From assembly GCA_018240595.1 (NCBI GenBank), contig JAFEFL010000055.1, positions 1 through 64,000 on the forward strand: DNA of 64,000 nt, given 5' to 3'. This document shows, one piece after another, positions 1-11,088 of this stretch (position 1 is the stretch's first letter; the number at the start of each line of letters is the position of its first letter). A program made the translations under genes and the position numbers. A model generated the notes under the pieces. The model was given only the letters and a program-made list of their open reading frames with translations. It did no database searches and was not told where the DNA came from. Origin of the DNA: Pseudomonadota bacterium (lineage in GTDB: Bacteria > Pseudomonadota > Alphaproteobacteria > Rhizobiales > Xanthobacteraceae).

Positions 1-1623
<1,623 letters not shown>

Positions 1624-1748
1624 CTAGCCGCCGCGAATCGATTCGGGGAGAGCGAAAATCGCGAGGCTGCTCCGCGCCTGTGCGTAGATTGCGAAAGCTG
1701 TGAATTACGAAACTGTTGCATCGGTTCTTTAACGAAGGCCCAAAGAGA

Positions 1749-1773
1749 GAAGGGCCGGAACATCCGGCCCTTC
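1749..1773 (-). terminator. hairpin terminator after secG
   Basis: A perfect 10-bp stem (1749-1758 with 1764-1773) closes a 5-nt loop. Read on the minus strand it is followed by a pyrimidine-rich TCTCTCTTT stretch. It lies 8 bp past the secG stop, so it probably ends the secG transcript before pyrG. Confidence 0.65.
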
Positions 1774-1780
1774 GTGGCTG

Positions 1781-2218
1781 CTATTTCGACTGCGGGACTT
1801 GCGGCCCGGAAGGTGCCGCCGGCGCTGCCGGACTTGCCGGAGTTGCCGGAGTTGCCGGAGTTGCCGGTGCCGCCGGCTGCCCGCCCCCCAATTGGTTGAG
1901 GAGCCCGCCACCGCTGCCGCCGAGCGGCGGGGTCGAACCCGGGGCGCTGGCCGGGGCCGGCGTGCTGCCCTGCAGGATCGAGGTCGGCGACCGGTTCATG
2001 CCGGCGAGGATCGACAGGATCAGGCTGGTCGCGAAGAACAGCCCGGCCAGAATAGCGGTTGCCCGAGTCAGCACGTTGCCGGCGCCGCGGTTCGACATGA
2101 AGCTGCCGGCGCCGCCGCCGCCAATGCCGAGGCCGCCGCCTTCGGAGCGCTGCAACAACACCACGCCGATCAGGGCGAGCACCAGCATCAGGTGAATGAC
2201 GATTACGACGTGCTGCAT
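1781..2218 (-). CDS. secG: SecG subunit of the SecYEG protein translocase
   Basis: Small integral membrane subunit of the inner-membrane Sec translocon. The 145-residue product has the family layout: a first membrane segment (about residues 3-20), the conserved loop VLLQRSEGGGLGIGGGG, FMSNRGAGNVLTRAT, and a second membrane segment (about 52-72). The rest is a low-complexity Pro/Ala/Thr/Gly tail ending in repeated PAT triplets, encoded by a 9-bp tandem repeat. The tail is longer than in E. coli SecG (about 110 residues) and would be cytoplasmic or disordered. The tpiA gene upstream on the same strand fits the common tpiA-secG arrangement. Confidence 0.93.
   Translation of the reverse strand: MQHVVIVIHLMLVLALIGVVLLQRSEGGGLGIGGGGAGSFMSNRGAGNVLTRATAILAGLFFATSLILSILAGMNRSPTSILQGSTPAPASAPGSTPPLGGSGGGLLNQLGGGQPAAPATPATPATPASPAAPAAPSGPQVPQSK
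1832..1867. repeat. 9-bp tandem repeat inside secG
   Basis: Four adjoining 9-bp units, acttgccgg then three of agttgccgg, with degenerate neighbours on both sides. Read on the minus strand each unit encodes one Pro-Ala-Thr (or similar) triplet of the SecG tail. Unit changes would lengthen or shorten the tail without a frameshift. Confidence 0.9.
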
Positions 2219-2334
2219 CTCAAAATCCGTTCAAAACCGCTCGTCCGGTCCAATCGCCCGGGCGAACCTCGCGAATGTCGTCCGCAATATAGGAATTCGC
2301 CGGCGTCTCTACACGATCGCGCCGGCGATTTCTA

Positions 2335-2355
2335 CCCGGGCGGCTGCGGCCCGGG
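2335..2355 (-). terminator. possible hairpin downstream of tpiA
   Basis: A 7-bp stem cccgggc/gcccggg with a 7-nt loop lies 12 bp beyond the tpiA stop. There is no T-run after it on the minus strand, so it may only be a pausing or 3'-end-protecting structure. Confidence 0.35.
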
Positions 2356-2367
2356 CGTTCGCCCCGT

Positions 2368-3126
2368 CTACCGGTAAACCCCGGCGATTCCGAGGAAATC
2401 GGCGGCTTTCAGGCTGGCGCCCCCGACCAGAGCGCCGTTGACGTGGGCGATCCCCATAAGCTCCTTGGAGTTTGAGGGCTTCACCGAGCCGCCGTAGAGA
2501 ATGCGGACGCCTTCGCCGGCCGCGCCGAAGCGCTCGGTCAGCGCCTTGCGTATGAAAGCATGGACCTCGGCGACGTCGGTGGCGGTCGGCGTCAGGCCGG
2601 TGCCGATCGCCCAAACGGGCTCGTAGGCGACGACCAGATTGGCCGCGGTCGCGCCGGCCGGCAGCGAGCCGGCCAGTTGCGAGCCGACCACGTCGAGCGT
2701 CTTGCCGTTCTCGCGCTCGGCGCGCTGCTCGCCAACGCAGACGATCGCGGTCAGGCCGGCGCGCCAGGCGGCCTCGGCCTTGGCCTTGACGTCAGCGTTG
2801 CTCTCCTTGTGATCGGTGCGGCGTTCCGAATGGCCGACGATCACCGCCGTGGCGCCGGCATCGGCCAGCATCTCGGCGGCAAGGTCGCCGGTGTGCGCGC
2901 CGGCGGCCTTGTCGTGACAGTCCTGACCGCCGATCAGCAGCTTGGAACCGCGCGCCGCCGCACTGAACTGCGCGAGCAGCGTCGCCGGCGGACACACCAT
3001 CAGGTCCGCCTTGCCCGCAAGTTCGGCCGCGCCCTGCTTGATGCCCTCGAGTTCGGCCATCGAGGCCGACAGGCCGTTCATCTTCCAGTTTCCCGCGACC
3101 AGCGGACGAATTTGCCCCGACGCCAT
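2368..3126 (-). CDS. tpiA: triosephosphate isomerase
   Basis: Interconverts dihydroxyacetone phosphate and glyceraldehyde 3-phosphate in glycolysis and gluconeogenesis. The 252-residue TIM barrel begins [12 protein letters not shown] (substrate Asn/Lys), has the catalytic His in VIVGHSERR, the catalytic Glu in [13 protein letters not shown] (start of loop 6), and the phosphate-binding [11 protein letters not shown] and GALVGGASL. Length is normal for the family. The ATG at 3124-3126 is the only reasonable start. It is divergent from ppiD, with 186 bp between the two genes. Confidence 0.97.
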   Translation of the reverse strand: MASGQIRPLVAGNWKMNGLSASMAELEGIKQGAAELAGKADLMVCPPATLLAQFSAAARGSKLLIGGQDCHDKAAGAHTGDLAAEMLADAGATAVIVGHSERRTDHKESNADVKAKAEAAWRAGLTAIVCVGEQRAERENGKTLDVVGSQLAGSLPAGATAANLVVAYEPVWAIGTGLTPTATDVAEVHAFIRKALTERFGAAGEGVRILYGGSVKPSNSKELMGIAHVNGALVGGASLKAADFLGIAGVYR

Positions 3127-3235
3127 TCTCTATCACCCTGTTTCGCCCTGACTTTCGTCTGCGGTTAGCAAAGGCGGACGGCCTGCGCCATAGTGTGCGG
3201 CAATTTAGCCGCCGCCGGGCCCGATCCCCTCGCCG

Positions 3236-3264
3236 TTGCAACGGGTTGGACGCCTCCCTATAAG
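3236..3264 (+). promoter_or_regulatory. sigma-70-like promoter for ppiD-trpE
   Basis: TTGCAA at 3236-3241 and TATAAG at 3259-3264 are separated by exactly 17 bp. The predicted transcription start near 3271 leaves about 40 nt before the ATG at 3313. This also argues against any ppiD start upstream of the promoter. Confidence 0.6.
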
Positions 3265-3312
3265 GGCGCGGCCTCGATCCGGGGCCTACCGGAACCAACG
3301 AACGGAACGTCC

Positions 3313-5223
3313 ATGCTCCGCGGAATTCACAAAGCGTCGTCCACCTGGGTCGGCAAGGCGATCATGGGCACGGTCATGGGGTTCCTGATCCTGTCCTTCG
3401 CCATCTGGGGCATCGGCGACATTTTCCGCGGTTTCGGCGCCAATTCGGTGGCCAAGGTCGGCGGTAGCGAGATCACGATCGAGCAGTTCCGCCAGTTCTA
3501 CACCGACAAGCTGCAACAACTCGGCCAGCAACTGCGCCGCCCAATCACGCCGGACCAGGCGCGCGGCCTCGGCCTCGACCAACGCTTCCTCGGCCAGATG
3601 GTCGCCGAGACGGCGCTCGACGAGGAAGCCCGCAAGATGCGCCTTGGCCTGTCCGACAAGTCGATCGCCGAGCGCGTCATGGCCGATCCGAACTTCAAGG
3701 GGCTCAACGGTCAGTTCGATCGCAACCGCTTCGAACAGATCATCCGCAACGCAGGTTTCAGCGAACAACGCTATGTCGCCGAGCAGCGCAACGTGCTGCT
3801 GCGCCGGCAGATCGCGCAGAGCGTCAGCGGCGATCTGCCGGTGCCGCAGGCGATGCTCGATGCGGTCAATCACTTCCAGAACGAGCGGCGCTCGATCGAG
3901 TATGTCCAGCTCGGCACCGCCCAGGCCGGCGACATTCCGCAGCCGACCGACGAGGAACTCGCCAAGTATTTCGAAGCACGCAAGGTGACGTTCCGCGCGC
4001 CCGAGTATCGCAAGGTCACCCTGCTCGCGCTCACGCCGGCCGACCTCGCCAAGCCCGATGCGGTTTCCGACGCCGACGCCAAGCTCGCCTACGATCAGCG
4101 CAAGGACAGCTTCGGCACGCCGGAGAAGCGCGAGATCCGGCAGATCACCTACGCGACGCCCGAAGATGCGGCCGCGGCGCAGGACAGACTGTCGAAAGGC
4201 ACGAGCTTCGACGATCTCGCCAAGGATCCCGGCAAGGGCGGCTCCTTCACCGACCTCGGCTCGGTTGCCAAGAGCGCGCTGATCGACCCTGCCGTGGCCG
4301 ACGCCGCCTTCTCGGCTGCACCCGGCACGACCACGGCGCCGATCAAGGGCACCTTCGGTACGGTCATCGTCAATGTCGGCAAGGTCGAGGCCGGCTCGCA
4401 GAAGACCTACGAAGAGGTGGCGCCTCAGATCAAGCAGCAGATCGCCGAACAGCGCGCGCGCAACGACATCAACGATCTGCGCGACAAGATCGAAGACGAG
4501 CGCGCCGCCGGCTCGACGCTGGCCGAGGCCGCCAAGAAGCTCAATCTGAAGGCGACGCTCATCGACGGCGTCGATCGCTCCGGCCGCGGTCCCGACGGCA
4601 AGCCGGTCACCGCCATTCCGCGCTCGCCCGATGCGATCAGCTCTGTATTCGGCACCGATGTCGGCGTCGACAACGAGGCCCTGCAATTGCCCGACGGCGG
4701 CTATCTCTACTACGACGTCACCGGCGTGACGCCGTCGCGCGACCGCACCCTCGACGAGGTCAAGGAACAGGTCACCCAGCGCTGGCGCAACGACGAGATC
4801 GCCAAGCGCCTCAAGGCCACGACCGACGACATGCTCGGCAAGATCAAGTCAGGCACCACGCTGGCGCAACTCGCCACCGAGAACAACCTGAAGGTCGAGA
4901 CGGCGTTTGGCCTGCAGCGTGGCCGTGCCGCCGCCGGCCTGCCCCAGGCCGTTTCCGAAGCGGCATTCAGCACCGGCAAGGGCGAGACCGGCGTCGCCGA
5001 GAGCGACAATGGCGACCGGCGCTACCTGTTCCGCGTCACCGACGTCTCCGTGCAGCCGATCGACCCGCAGGGCGCGAGCCCCGAGCAGCTCAAGGCCAAC
5101 CTGCAGAATTCCTACGCCGATGACATCATCGGCCAGTACATTGCCCGGGTCGAAAACGACGTCGGCGTTTCGATCAATCAGCAGGCGGTCAATCAGGTCG
5201 TCGGCGGCCAGACCAACCAGTAA
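3313..5223 (+). CDS. ppiD: PpiD-like membrane-anchored peptidyl-prolyl isomerase/foldase
   Basis: A periplasmic folding chaperone tethered to the inner membrane, expected to help proteins leaving the Sec translocon. From ATG 3313 it has 636 residues: a short cytoplasmic N-terminus, one membrane segment (about residues 16-38, containing MGTVMGFLILSFAIWGIGD), a SurA_N-like helical domain, a parvulin (PpiC) domain around residues 245-350, and a long C-terminal region resembling a second, divergent parvulin domain. The reading frame stays open upstream to 3193, but that start would precede the promoter. trpE follows 15 bp after the stop, so the two are probably co-transcribed. Confidence 0.9.
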   Translation: MLRGIHKASSTWVGKAIMGTVMGFLILSFAIWGIGDIFRGFGANSVAKVGGSEITIEQFRQFYTDKLQQLGQQLRRPITPDQARGLGLDQRFLGQMVAETALDEEARKMRLGLSDKSIAERVMADPNFKGLNGQFDRNRFEQIIRNAGFSEQRYVAEQRNVLLRRQIAQSVSGDLPVPQAMLDAVNHFQNERRSIEYVQLGTAQAGDIPQPTDEELAKYFEARKVTFRAPEYRKVTLLALTPADLAKPDAVSDADAKLAYDQRKDSFGTPEKREIRQITYATPEDAAAAQDRLSKGTSFDDLAKDPGKGGSFTDLGSVAKSALIDPAVADAAFSAAPGTTTAPIKGTFGTVIVNVGKVEAGSQKTYEEVAPQIKQQIAEQRARNDINDLRDKIEDERAAGSTLAEAAKKLNLKATLIDGVDRSGRGPDGKPVTAIPRSPDAISSVFGTDVGVDNEALQLPDGGYLYYDVTGVTPSRDRTLDEVKEQVTQRWRNDEIAKRLKATTDDMLGKIKSGTTLAQLATENNLKVETAFGLQRGRAAAGLPQAVSEAAFSTGKGETGVAESDNGDRRYLFRVTDVSVQPIDPQGASPEQLKANLQNSYADDIIGQYIARVENDVGVSINQQAVNQVVGGQTNQ

Positions 5224-5238
5224 GCGCGGCAATCCGCG

Positions 5239-6756
5239 ATGCAGATCGAACCATCCGAGAGCGCCTTCGCGGACCGTTACAATCGCGGCGAGCCTCAGGT
5301 GGTGTGGACCACCCTCGTCGCCGATCTCGAAACGCCGGTGTCGGCCTTCCTCAAGCTCGGCGACGGCAAGCCGATGAGCTTCCTGCTCGAGTCAGTCGAG
5401 GGCGGCGCGGTGCGCGGCCGCCACTCGATCATCGGCATCGAGCCCGATCTGGTCTGGCGCGCCAACGGCGACAAGGCCGAGATCAACCGCAGCGCGCGGA
5501 CGAAGCCGGATGTCTTCGCGCCCTCCGCCGAGCCGCCTTTGTCGGCGCTGCGCTCGCTGATTGCCGAAAGCCGCATCGTTCTGCCGGATGCGCTGCCGCC
5601 GATGGCGGCCGGCGTGTTCGGCTATCTCGGCTATGACACCGTCCGTCTGATCGAGGAACTGCCCGCCGACAAACCCGACCCGATCGGCATTCCGGACGCC
5701 ATCATGATGCGGCCGACGATCGTCGTCGTGTTCGACGCGGTGAAAGACTCCATCACCGTGGTCACGCCGGTCCGCCCGGAAAAGGGCGTCGATGCCAAGG
5801 TGGCGCTGACGCGCGCCACCGAACGGCTCTCCGCTGTGGTCGATGCGCTCGACCGGCCGCTCGACAAATCGCTTGCCGAATACGACGAAGGCCCGCTCGA
5901 CGTGCCGCCGGTGTCGAACACGACGCCGGCCGAATACGAGTCGATGGTCAAGCGCGCGAAGGAATATGTCGCCGCCGGCGACGCCTTCCAGATCGTGCTG
6001 GCGCAGCGCTTCGAGGCGCCGTTCACGCTGCCGCCCTTCTCGCTCTATCGCGCGCTGCGCCGTACCAACCCCTCGCCGTACCTGTACTTCCTCGATTTCG
6101 GCGGCTTCGCCGTGTCGGGTTCGAGCCCGGAAATTCTGGTCAAGGTGTCGAACGACGTCGTCACCATCCGCCCGATCGCCGGCACAAGGCCGCGCGGCGC
6201 GACGCCGCACGAAGACAAGGCGCTCGAGGAAGAACTGCTGGCCGATCCGAAGGAATGCGCCGAGCATCTGATGCTGCTCGACCTCGGCCGCAACGACGTC
6301 GGCCGCGTCGCCGAGATCGGCACCGTCAAGGTGACCGACAAGTTCTTCATCGAACGCTACAGCCACGTCATGCACATCGTCTCGAACGTCGAGGGCAAGC
6401 TCGACGCGAAATACGACGCACTCGATGCGCTCGCCGCCGGCTTTCCGGCCGGCACGGTGTCCGGCGCGCCGAAGGTGCGCGCCATGCAGATCATCGACGA
6501 GTTGGAGAAGGAAAAGCGCGGCCTCTACGCCGGCTGCGTCGGCTATTTCTCGGCCGCCGGCGAGATGGACACCTGCATCGTGTTGCGCACCGCGCTGGTG
6601 AAGGACGGCAAGATGTATGTGCAGGCCGGCGCCGGCATCGTCGCCGATTCCAATCCGGCCTCGGAACAGCAGGAATGCGTCAACAAGGCCAAAGCCCTGT
6701 TCCGTGCCGCCGAGGAAGCGCGCCGTTTCGCCAGCACGGCAAAGCGCGGGCAGTAA
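5239..6756 (+). CDS. trpE: anthranilate synthase component I
   Basis: Converts chorismate to anthranilate with ammonia from the TrpG partner, the first committed step of tryptophan synthesis. The 505 residues include the N-terminal Trp-binding feedback motif (FLLESVEGG), then the chorismate-binding core with PSPYLYFLDFGG, RPIAGTRPRG, LLDLGRNDVGRVA and FPAGTVSGAPKVRAM. TrpE and TrpG are separate genes here, unlike the TrpEG fusion of Rhizobium and Sinorhizobium. trpG lies about 2.6 kb downstream beyond three unrelated genes. No Trp-rich leader peptide was seen in the 15 bp before the start, in keeping with read-through from ppiD. Confidence 0.97.
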   Translation: MQIEPSESAFADRYNRGEPQVVWTTLVADLETPVSAFLKLGDGKPMSFLLESVEGGAVRGRHSIIGIEPDLVWRANGDKAEINRSARTKPDVFAPSAEPPLSALRSLIAESRIVLPDALPPMAAGVFGYLGYDTVRLIEELPADKPDPIGIPDAIMMRPTIVVVFDAVKDSITVVTPVRPEKGVDAKVALTRATERLSAVVDALDRPLDKSLAEYDEGPLDVPPVSNTTPAEYESMVKRAKEYVAAGDAFQIVLAQRFEAPFTLPPFSLYRALRRTNPSPYLYFLDFGGFAVSGSSPEILVKVSNDVVTIRPIAGTRPRGATPHEDKALEEELLADPKECAEHLMLLDLGRNDVGRVAEIGTVKVTDKFFIERYSHVMHIVSNVEGKLDAKYDALDALAAGFPAGTVSGAPKVRAMQIIDELEKEKRGLYAGCVGYFSAAGEMDTCIVLRTALVKDGKMYVQAGAGIVADSNPASEQQECVNKAKALFRAAEEARRFASTAKRGQ

Positions 6757-6775
6757 TTAACCACGGAGGGCGCCA

Positions 6776-7267
6776 ATGGGCCACGATCACAGCCATGATC
6801 AAAATCACTCCCATGAGCCGAAGTGGAAGCACGACGGCGTGCGCGTCATTCCCGGCAACTCGCTCGATCCCAACACCGCCTCGACCCCCGGAATGGACCG
6901 CAAGGCGGCGATCAACGCCGCCCGCGTCGGTGCCCAGAAGATCTGGGCCGGCACCGTGTCCATTCACCCAAACGCCAAGACAGGCGCGCATCATCACGGC
7001 GAACTGGAGAGCGTGATCTACGTGGTGCGCGGCAAGGCGCGGATGCGCTGGGGCGAGAACCTCGAATTCGTCGCCGAGGCGGGTCCCGGCGATTTCATCT
7101 ACGTGCCGCCCTTCGTGCCGCACCAGGAGATCAACGCCAGCCCCGATGAGGTGCTGGAGTGTGTGCTGGTGCGCTCCGACAACGAGGCGGTGGTCGTCAA
7201 TCTCGACATCGAGCCGGTCGAGAAGCCGGAAAATGTCGCGTGGATCGATCCGATCCATAAGGCGTGA
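6776..7267 (+). CDS. cupin-domain protein with His-rich N-terminus
   Basis: A 163-residue single-domain cupin of unknown substrate. The first 15 residues are strikingly His-rich (MGHDHSHDQNHSHE) and may bind metal. The cupin core has motif 1 around GAHHHGELESVIYVVRGKA (two or three His and one Glu as metal ligands) and motif 2 around PGDFIYVPPFVPHQEIN (the final His ligand). A clear GGAGGG Shine-Dalgarno precedes the ATG. It begins 19 bp after the trpE stop, so it is probably co-transcribed with trpE. It could be an isomerase, a dioxygenase-like enzyme or a small-molecule sensor; the sequence does not say which. Confidence 0.85.
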   Translation: MGHDHSHDQNHSHEPKWKHDGVRVIPGNSLDPNTASTPGMDRKAAINAARVGAQKIWAGTVSIHPNAKTGAHHHGELESVIYVVRGKARMRWGENLEFVAEAGPGDFIYVPPFVPHQEINASPDEVLECVLVRSDNEAVVVNLDIEPVEKPENVAWIDPIHKA

Positions 7268-7330
7268 TCGTTCGCGCCGTGTTATAGATAACCCCGGGGA
7301 TGGCGTCGTTGCGGCTGAGTTGAGCTGGCT

Positions 7331-7840
7331 GTGCGGGGGCCGGGGTTGATCGACACAATCGTTGCCCGGCTGGATCGGGCGCTCGCCGGCATCATCGCGC
7401 TGGCGTGCTGGCTGGCGCTGCCGGTCGTGGTCCTGTTGTTTCTGCAATGGCCGCTGCGCGATCTCATCCACGGCTATTCACGCGAGGCAAACGACCTCGG
7501 TCAGATCTTCTTCGCGCTTTTCGTGGCGGTGAGCGTCACCGCGGCGACGCGGGCGGGAACGCATCTCGCCGCCGACACATTGGCGCATCGCTACAGCGAG
7601 CGCACGCGGCACTGGCTGCGCAAGATCGGCGCTGTCGCCGGTCTACTGCCCTGGACACTCGTTATCCTTGCGACCAGCCGCGCCTCGGTCTGGCAGTCCC
7701 TCACCGGGCGTGAGGCATTTCCCGACACCAGCAATCCCGGCTATTTCCTGATCAAATTGGCACTCTGGCTGATGGCCGGCACCGTACTGCTGCAGGCCAT
7801 TGCCGACATCCTGCGCCGCCAGCCGGCTGAGGCGCGCTGA
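7331..7840 (+). CDS. TRAP transporter small permease (DctQ-like)
   Basis: The small membrane subunit of a tripartite ATP-independent periplasmic transporter, which imports organic acids or similar solutes using the sodium or proton gradient. It has 169 residues and four predicted membrane segments (about 15-35, 47-65, 92-112, 136-156), as in DctQ proteins. The start is a GTG at 7331 with a weak ribosome site. Its stop overlaps the large permease start by 1 bp (TGATG), implying translational coupling. The type resembles the 'mannitol/chloroaromatic compound' subclass. No substrate-binding DctP gene is next to it. Confidence 0.85.
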   Translation: MRGPGLIDTIVARLDRALAGIIALACWLALPVVVLLFLQWPLRDLIHGYSREANDLGQIFFALFVAVSVTAATRAGTHLAADTLAHRYSERTRHWLRKIGAVAGLLPWTLVILATSRASVWQSLTGREAFPDTSNPGYFLIKLALWLMAGTVLLQAIADILRRQPAEAR

Positions 7841-9276
7841 TGCCCTGGGCAGGTCTCGTTCTCCTGACCGGCGTCGGCGTCGGCATCCTGTTCACCGGCC
7901 TGCCCGCTTTTGTCGTGCTGATCGTCGCCGCGGTCGTCGGCGCGCTCGTTGGCGTTGCCAGTGACACCTTCCCTTACGTGCTGCTCGGCGCACTGCCCGG
8001 GCGGCTGATCAACCTTTTCGAATCCGACTTGCTGCAGGCGCTGCCGCTTTACGTCACCATGGGTCTGCTGCTGAACCGTTTGCCGGTCGCCGACGCGCTG
8101 TACCGCGCCAGCATAGCCATCCTGCCGCGCAAGCCGCAGGCGCCGATGGTTTCGGGCATGTTGCTCGGCGCGCTGCTGGGACCGATGAACGGCTCCGTTG
8201 GCGCCAGTGTGCTCGGCCTGTCGCGCGTCGTCGCGCCGAAGCTGGCGGCGGAGGGCGTCCCCGCCGCAGGGCGCGAGGCGCTCATCGCCGTTGCTTCGAC
8301 GCTCGGCGTCCTGGTGCCGCCGTCGCTGGTGCTGATCCTGCTCAGTGACGCAATGCTCTCGGCTCACACTTACGCCGTGACCGAAACGGGGCGCAGCGAT
8401 CGCGTCATCAATACCGCCGACATTTTCCACGCCGCCTTGGTACCGGCCGGCATTTTCCTCGTTCTGTGCCTGGCGCTGTCGTGGTGGACCGGCCGCGACG
8501 TTGCCGGCTTGCCGGAGCGAGCCAAGCTCAAAGTGAGCGAAGGCATCCTCGCGGCCGGCGCGCTCACGTTTCTGCTTGTACTGCTCGGCGGTGTTGCCGC
8601 CGGCTATTTCTACGCCGTCGAAGCCGCGGCGATGGGCGCCTTCGCGCTGCTCACCGCCGGGCTGGTCACCGGGCGATTGCGCGGACCGGCCATGCGCGAG
8701 TTGCTGCAGGAAGCGCTTGCCATTACCGGCGCGCTGTTCGCGCTGCTCGCCGCCGCAACCAGTTTCACGCTGGTGCTGCGCCTGCTCGGCACCGACCGCC
8801 TGGTCAATGACCTCGTGCGGCTGATCCCGGGCGGCGACATCGGGCCGACGGCCGCGGTGCTGGCGGTGATCGCGCTTTGCGCCTTCGTGCTCGACGCCTT
8901 CGAGATCATCTTCGTCATCCTGCCGATCCTGATCCCGCCGCTGCTGGTCAAGGTCGCGGACGCCCGTTGGGTCGCCGTCCTCGTCCTACTGACGCTGCAA
9001 TCGAGCTTCCTGCTGCCGCCGTTCGGCTATGCGCTGATGATGGTGCGCGGCGCGCTCAAGCCGGCCTCGCCGTTCCGGGATTTCGTCAAGGCTCTGGCGC
9101 CGTTCCTGATGGCGCAATGGCTGCTGCTGGCGCTGGTCCTCGTCTTCCCGCGCCTGATCCACGGCCTCGACAACGCCAAGGACCAAACGCGCGCGCCGGC
9201 AACCTTGTCCGGCGACGATATGACCCGGAAACTCAACGAAATGATCGAGCTGCCGCCGCTCGACCCGCTGAAATGA
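7840..9276 (+). CDS. TRAP transporter large permease (DctM-like)
   Basis: The transport-catalysing membrane subunit of the same TRAP system. The 478 residues contain about a dozen hydrophobic segments, with typical DctM stretches such as MGLLLNRLPVADALYR, GALLGPMNGSVGASV, LGVLVPPSLVLILLSD and VLDAFEIIFVILPILIPPLL. The tail ends in a short polar segment. It is translationally coupled to the small permease. The solute-binding protein that would define the substrate is absent from the window, so specificity is unknown. The pair and the cupin gene interrupt the usual trpE/trpG neighbourhood. Confidence 0.9.
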   Translation: MPWAGLVLLTGVGVGILFTGLPAFVVLIVAAVVGALVGVASDTFPYVLLGALPGRLINLFESDLLQALPLYVTMGLLLNRLPVADALYRASIAILPRKPQAPMVSGMLLGALLGPMNGSVGASVLGLSRVVAPKLAAEGVPAAGREALIAVASTLGVLVPPSLVLILLSDAMLSAHTYAVTETGRSDRVINTADIFHAALVPAGIFLVLCLALSWWTGRDVAGLPERAKLKVSEGILAAGALTFLLVLLGGVAAGYFYAVEAAAMGAFALLTAGLVTGRLRGPAMRELLQEALAITGALFALLAAATSFTLVLRLLGTDRLVNDLVRLIPGGDIGPTAAVLAVIALCAFVLDAFEIIFVILPILIPPLLVKVADARWVAVLVLLTLQSSFLLPPFGYALMMVRGALKPASPFRDFVKALAPFLMAQWLLLALVLVFPRLIHGLDNAKDQTRAPATLSGDDMTRKLNEMIELPPLDPLK

Positions 9277-9342
9277 GGCGCTGCCGGCAGCGCTTGACCC
9301 CTCAGGGCCCTAACCTTTAAGACCCTGACAGGGCACGCAAAC

Positions 9343-9996
9343 ATGATCGTTCTGATCGACAATTACGACAGCTTCACCTTCAACCTTGTCCACTATCTGG
9401 GTGGTCTGGGGGCGGATGTCGTCGTCCATCGCAACGACAAGATTTCGGTCGATGCCGTGTTGGCGATGGAGCCGGAAGCGATCGTGCTATCGCCCGGCCC
9501 TTGCACGCCGAACGAAGCCGGCATCTGCCTCGACCTCATCAAGCAGGCCTCGGCCTCAATCCCGATGCTCGGCGTCTGCCTCGGCCATCAGGCCATGGGC
9601 CAGGCTTTCGGCGGCAAGGTGATCCGTGCGCCGCAGATGATGCACGGCAAGCTGTCGGAAATCCGCCACGACGCCACGGGCGTGTTTCGCGGCATCAACG
9701 GCCCGTTCCAGGCGACGCGTTACCACTCGCTGATCGTCGAGCGCGCCAGCCTGCCGGCCGGACTGCGCGTCAATGCCGATACCGCCGACGGCATCATCAT
9801 GGGCATGGCGCACGAGACCCTGCCGCTGCACGGCGTGCAATTCCATCCGGAAAGCATCGCCTCCGAGCACGGCCATCTGATGCTCGAGAACTTCCTGGCC
9901 ATCGCGGCCGAGTGGAACAAGAAACAGGGCCGCGCCACTTCAAGCGCCGCCGCCCGCCAGGCCGGCACCCGCGCGCCGGCGCACCTGGCGAGTTGA
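9343..9996 (+). CDS. trpG: anthranilate synthase component II (glutamine amidotransferase)
   Basis: Hydrolyses glutamine and passes ammonia to TrpE. The 217-residue class I amidotransferase starts [19 protein letters not shown], has the oxyanion stretch [13 protein letters not shown], the nucleophile Cys in [17 protein letters not shown], and the His-Glu pair in [14 protein letters not shown]. The last 25 or so residues form an Ala/Arg-rich tail beyond the usual end. It opens a tight trpG-trpD-trpC-moaC run: the trpD start is 10 bp after this stop, with the Shine-Dalgarno GAGGAG between. Confidence 0.96.
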   Translation: MIVLIDNYDSFTFNLVHYLGGLGADVVVHRNDKISVDAVLAMEPEAIVLSPGPCTPNEAGICLDLIKQASASIPMLGVCLGHQAMGQAFGGKVIRAPQMMHGKLSEIRHDATGVFRGINGPFQATRYHSLIVERASLPAGLRVNADTADGIIMGMAHETLPLHGVQFHPESIASEHGHLMLENFLAIAAEWNKKQGRATSSAAARQAGTRAPAHLAS

Positions 9997-10006
9997 GGAG
10001 ACGCCC

Positions 10007-11032
10007 GTGGCCGACGAATTCAAATCGCTGATTGCCAAGGTCGCAACCGGCGCCAGCCTTTCCCGCGAGGAAGCGGCCAACGCTTTTGCCCGCATGATGT
10101 CGGGCGAAGCGACGCCGTCGCAAATGGGCGGCCTGCTGATGGCGCTGCGCGTGCGCGGCGAAACCGTCGACGAAATCACCGGCGCGGTGAACACCATGCG
10201 CGCCAAGATGCTGGGCGTGAAGGCGCCCGCCGACGCCGTCGACATCGTCGGCACCGGCGGCGATGCCTCCGGGTCCTACAACATCTCGACCTGCGCGGCC
10301 TTCATCGTCGCCGGCGCCGACGTGCCGGTCGCCAAGCACGGCAACCGCGCGCTGTCGTCGAAATCGGGCTCGGCCGACGTGCTCGGCGCCCTCGGCGTCA
10401 AGATCGATCTCACGCCCGACCAGGTCGGCCGCTGCATCGCCAAGGCCGGCATCGGCTTCATGTTCGCCCCGGCGCATCATCCGGCGATGAAGAACGTCGG
10501 CCCAACCCGCGTCGAACTCGGCACCCGCACGATCTTCAATCTGCTCGGGCCGCTGTCGAACCCAGCCTCGGTGAAGCGGCAGATGGTCGGCACCTTCTCT
10601 AAGCAGTGGATCGAGCCGATGGCGCAGGTGCTGCACAATATCGGCGTGCAGTCGGCCTGGGTCGTGCACGGCTCCGACGGCCTCGACGAGATCACGACAT
10701 CCGGCACGACCAGCGTCGCCGAGCTCAAGGGCGGCAAGATCCGCACCTTCGAGATCTCGCCGCAGGACACCGGTCTGCCGCTTGCAAAGCCGGAAGCCTT
10801 GAAGGGCGGCGATGCCGAAACCAACGCCAAGGCGCTGCTCGACGTGCTCAAGGGCAAGCCGAGCGCGTTCCGCGACGTCGCGGTGCTCAATGCCGCCGCC
10901 GCGCTCGTCGTCGCGGGCAAGGCCAAGGACCTCAAGGAAGGCGCGGCGCTGGCCGCCAAGTCGATCGATTCCGGCGAAGCCGAGGGTCGGCTCGATCGGC
11001 TGATTGCGGTATCCTGCGAGTCCGAGGACTAG
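10007..11032 (+). CDS. trpD: anthranilate phosphoribosyltransferase
   Basis: Transfers phosphoribose from PRPP to anthranilate, the second step of tryptophan synthesis. The 341-residue protein shows the PRPP/Mg motifs [39 protein letters not shown], and the anthranilate-site region [18 protein letters not shown] followed by [17 protein letters not shown]. It starts with GTG at 10007, supported by GAGGAG 7 bp upstream. It sits between trpG and trpC as in related Rhizobiales. Confidence 0.96.
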   Translation: MADEFKSLIAKVATGASLSREEAANAFARMMSGEATPSQMGGLLMALRVRGETVDEITGAVNTMRAKMLGVKAPADAVDIVGTGGDASGSYNISTCAAFIVAGADVPVAKHGNRALSSKSGSADVLGALGVKIDLTPDQVGRCIAKAGIGFMFAPAHHPAMKNVGPTRVELGTRTIFNLLGPLSNPASVKRQMVGTFSKQWIEPMAQVLHNIGVQSAWVVHGSDGLDEITTSGTTSVAELKGGKIRTFEISPQDTGLPLAKPEALKGGDAETNAKALLDVLKGKPSAFRDVAVLNAAAALVVAGKAKDLKEGAALAAKSIDSGEAEGRLDRLIAVSCESED

Positions 11033-11088
11033 CCGCGCGGCTCAGCCCTGGACCGGTTTTTGAACACGATCACGCGGTAATGGAGCCG

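Noticed and set aside
3193..3312. An earlier in-frame start for ppiD
   Set aside because: It would begin upstream of the TTGCAA/TATAAG promoter and add a segment without family similarity before the membrane anchor.
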